Of a stretch of 64,000 nt of DNA, positions 62,299 to 64,000 are shown piece after piece. How positions within the stretch are numbered: position 1 is the stretch's first letter; every line of letters begins with the position of its first letter. This DNA comes from Pseudomonas iranensis (lineage in GTDB: Bacteria > Pseudomonadota > Gammaproteobacteria > Pseudomonadales > Pseudomonadaceae). The stretch lies in the NCBI RefSeq assembly GCF_014268585.2, contig NZ_CP077092.1:3596001-3660000 (forward strand), given 5' to 3'. The translations under genes and the position numbers were made by a program. Below the pieces are notes generated by a model. That model was not told where the DNA came from and made no database searches. It was given only the letters and a program-made list of their open reading frames with translations.

Positions 62299-63510
62299 CT
62301 ACTGCACCAACTGGTTGATCTCAATAATCGGCAACAACACCGCCATCACAATCACCAGCACCACCCCGCCCATCACCACAATCATCAGCGGCTCGAGCAA
62401 CGCGGTCATGCCCATCGCCCGTCGTTCAATGTCCCGGGAAAGCGTCTGTGCCGCACGCTCGAGCATCGGTGGCAGCGAGCCGGTTTTCTCGCCGCTGGCG
62501 ATCAGGTGAATCAGCACCGGTGGGAAGACATTCTCCACGCGCAACGCTGCGGCGAGGTTGACGCCTTCTCGCACTTTCGCCGTGGCCTCGCTGACGCTCA
62601 GGCTCAAGCGGTCGTTGGACAAGGTCTGCCGCGCCGCTTCCAGTGCACGCAACAACGGCACCCCGGCGCCGCCGAGAATCGCCAGCGTGGACGCGAAGCG
62701 CGCGGTGTTGAGGCCGAGAATGAAACGCCCGAACAGCGGCAACTTCAACACCCGGTGATGCCAGCTCAAGCGCGCCGCCGGATTGCGCAAATACAAACGC
62801 CAACTCCAGAACGCCCCGGCCATGAGCGCCGCACACAACCAGCCCCACGCGCGAATGAAATCACTGGCCGTGAGCATCGCCAGGGTCAGCCCCGGCAAAT
62901 CCTGCCGCGCTTGAGAGAACGCGCTGACCACCTGCGGCACCACGTAACTGAGCAGGAAAATCACAATGCCGATCGACACCAGCCCCACCACGCCCGGATA
63001 GATGAACGCAGTGAGAATTTTGCCGCGCAGGTTGTTGCGTTCCTCGATGTAATCGGCCAACCGTTCCATCACCTGGGCGAGATCGCCGGACTCTTCGCCA
63101 GCGGCAATCAGCGCGCGGTAAATCTCGGGAAAATCCCGTGGCCGCGACGCCAGCGATTCCGCCAGACGCATGCCGCTGCGCACATCGGCGCGCACGGCGC
63201 TGAGGGTCTGGGCGATGTGCTTTTTCTCGGCCTGCTCGACTGTGGCGCTCAGTGCTGCTTCCAATGGCAGGCTGGCGCCGAGCAGGCTCGCCAGTTGCCG
63301 CGTGGCCCAGGCGAGGTCGTTGTCGGAGAGTCTGGCGCTGAACAAACCGCCGCCACCGTGTCGGGCGACGTTGCTTTCCTCGTGCACCGACAGCGCTGTC
63401 AGGCCACGTCCGCGCAAGGCACTGAACGCTGCGCTCTGGCTGTCCGCCTCAAGGTGCCCGGACTCGATTTTTCCCGTGGCATCCGCCGCTTCAAAGCGAT
63501 AGCGATTCAT
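62299..63510 (-). CDS. Type II secretion inner-membrane platform protein GspF (HxcS-like)
   Basis: A 403-residue GspF. Two T2SSF domains (about 68-190 and 270-392) show WATRQLASLLGASLPLEAAL and FASTLAILGGAGVPLLRAL; membrane helices lie at about 168-190, 218-236 and 370-394. The opening [18 protein letters not shown] is typical. GspF turns with the GspE ATPase to assemble the pseudopilus. Its start overlaps the gspE stop. The neighbour gene order suggests the Hxc rather than the Xcp system. Confidence 0.95.
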   Translation of the reverse strand: MNRYRFEAADATGKIESGHLEADSQSAAFSALRGRGLTALSVHEESNVARHGGGGLFSARLSDNDLAWATRQLASLLGASLPLEAALSATVEQAEKKHIAQTLSAVRADVRSGMRLAESLASRPRDFPEIYRALIAAGEESGDLAQVMERLADYIEERNNLRGKILTAFIYPGVVGLVSIGIVIFLLSYVVPQVVSAFSQARQDLPGLTLAMLTASDFIRAWGWLCAALMAGAFWSWRLYLRNPAARLSWHHRVLKLPLFGRFILGLNTARFASTLAILGGAGVPLLRALEAARQTLSNDRLSLSVSEATAKVREGVNLAAALRVENVFPPVLIHLIASGEKTGSLPPMLERAAQTLSRDIERRAMGMTALLEPLMIVVMGGVVLVIVMAVLLPIIEINQLVQ

Positions 63511-64000
63511 CAGGCGTCCCGTGTCACGCGAAGGATTTCTTCCGGCGCGGTGGCACCGCTGCGAATCCAGCGCTCACCGTCCTCACGCAGGCTGAACATC
63601 CCTGCTTTCGCCGCCGCCGCGCGCAGGGCCTGCTCCCCTGCCCCTTGGTGGATCAGCGTGCGAATGTCGTCGTCGATGCAGAACAATTCGTGGATGCCGG
63701 TGCGGCCGCTGTAACCGGTGTGATTGCACGCTGCGCAGCCCACCGGGCGCCAGGTGCCGGGCGTGGCCGGATCTTCCTGTTTGCACTGATTGCACAGGCG
63801 CCGCACCAGACGTTGCGCGAGGACGCCGAGCATCGATGACGCGAGCAAGAACGGCTCAATGCCCATGTCGATCAGGCGATTGACCGCCGACACCGCGTCG
63901 TTGGTGTGCAGCGTCGCCAGCACCAGATGCCCGGTGAGCGAGGCCTGCACGGCGATTTGTGCGGTCTCGAGATCGCGGATTTCGCCGATCATGATGATGT
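63510..64000 (-). CDS. Type II secretion ATPase GspE (HxcR-like), C-terminal part only
   Basis: Only the last about 163 residues are inside the window; the gene continues past the right edge. Visible are the [20 protein letters not shown] segment after Walker B, the His box [14 protein letters not shown], and the four-cysteine zinc motif (CNQC then CAAC) specific to GspE-type ATPases. ATP hydrolysis drives pseudopilus assembly through GspF, the next gene. Confidence 0.95.
   Translation of the reverse strand, partial: IIMIGEIRDLETAQIAVQASLTGHLVLATLHTNDAVSAVNRLIDMGIEPFLLASSMLGVLAQRLVRRLCNQCKQEDPATPGTWRPVGCAACNHTGYSGRTGIHELFCIDDDIRTLIHQGAGEQALRAAAAKAGMFSLREDGERWIRSGATAPEEILRVTRDA

Noticed and set aside
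62011..63714. A 567-codon plus-strand frame opposite gspF
   Set aside because: It crosses the REP doublet and gspF; no domain; antisense shadow.

Overview
The window reads as chromosomal DNA of a Pseudomonas of the fluorescens group. This rests on the high GC and codon use, two 23-bp-armed REP doublets typical of these species, Pseudomonas-type gene families (KGG stress proteins, a GlxA-type AraC regulator, a selenate-type ABC importer), and a right flank laid out like the hxc-lap-pdt locus of P. aeruginosa. The assignment comes from reading the sequence only; no database search was run.

Layout. 1-11.7 kb is ordinary chromosome: the end of modC, a topoisomerase IB, a cluster of small stress-type genes (three KGG-motif proteins and an orphan ClpP-like protease), a periplasmic cupin, a LysR/GST pair, a RidA protein, the rRNA hydroxylase rlhA, a tRNA-Gln(TTG) and an exported alpha/beta hydrolase. 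11744-12999 is a complete IS3-family element with a 3-bp target duplication, inserted at the edge of a palindromic repeat. A GlxA-type regulator and a frameshifted zinc-finger gene follow.

15.8-40.3 kb is a type VI secretion (T6SS) island arranged around a divergent promoter region. On the minus strand lie vasI-tssA-tssM. On the plus strand lie tssB-C-E-F-G, an FHA-TssJ fusion, tssK-tssL, hcp, PAAR, vgrG, a DUF4123 adaptor, a large VasX-like pore-forming effector, and three tandem two-helix membrane proteins that look like an expanded immunity family. The order follows the Vibrio cholerae type cluster, but the ATPase clpV/tssH and the sigma-54 activator vasH are absent, and the FHA gene has been shortened and joined to tssJ.

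40.3-48 kb holds a LysR/RidA pair, a four-gene ABC importer of the phosphonate/selenate type, an MHS-family MFS transporter, a small acidic protein, and a PaaA2-like antitoxin whose ParE toxin carries a frameshift. 48.1-64 kb, all on the minus strand, is the phosphate-type secretion locus: GspE and GspF of an Hxc-like type II system, a DING/PstS-like exported protein (the probable Hxc substrate), and a 4,161-residue TpsA exoprotein (PdtA-like). The matching TpsB transporter is not beside it.

The most interesting items are the rebuilt T6SS (fusion, missing ClpV, a 14-codon coupling ORF before tssK), the VasX-like effector with its gene-converted immunity array, and two genes broken by single-base shifts.
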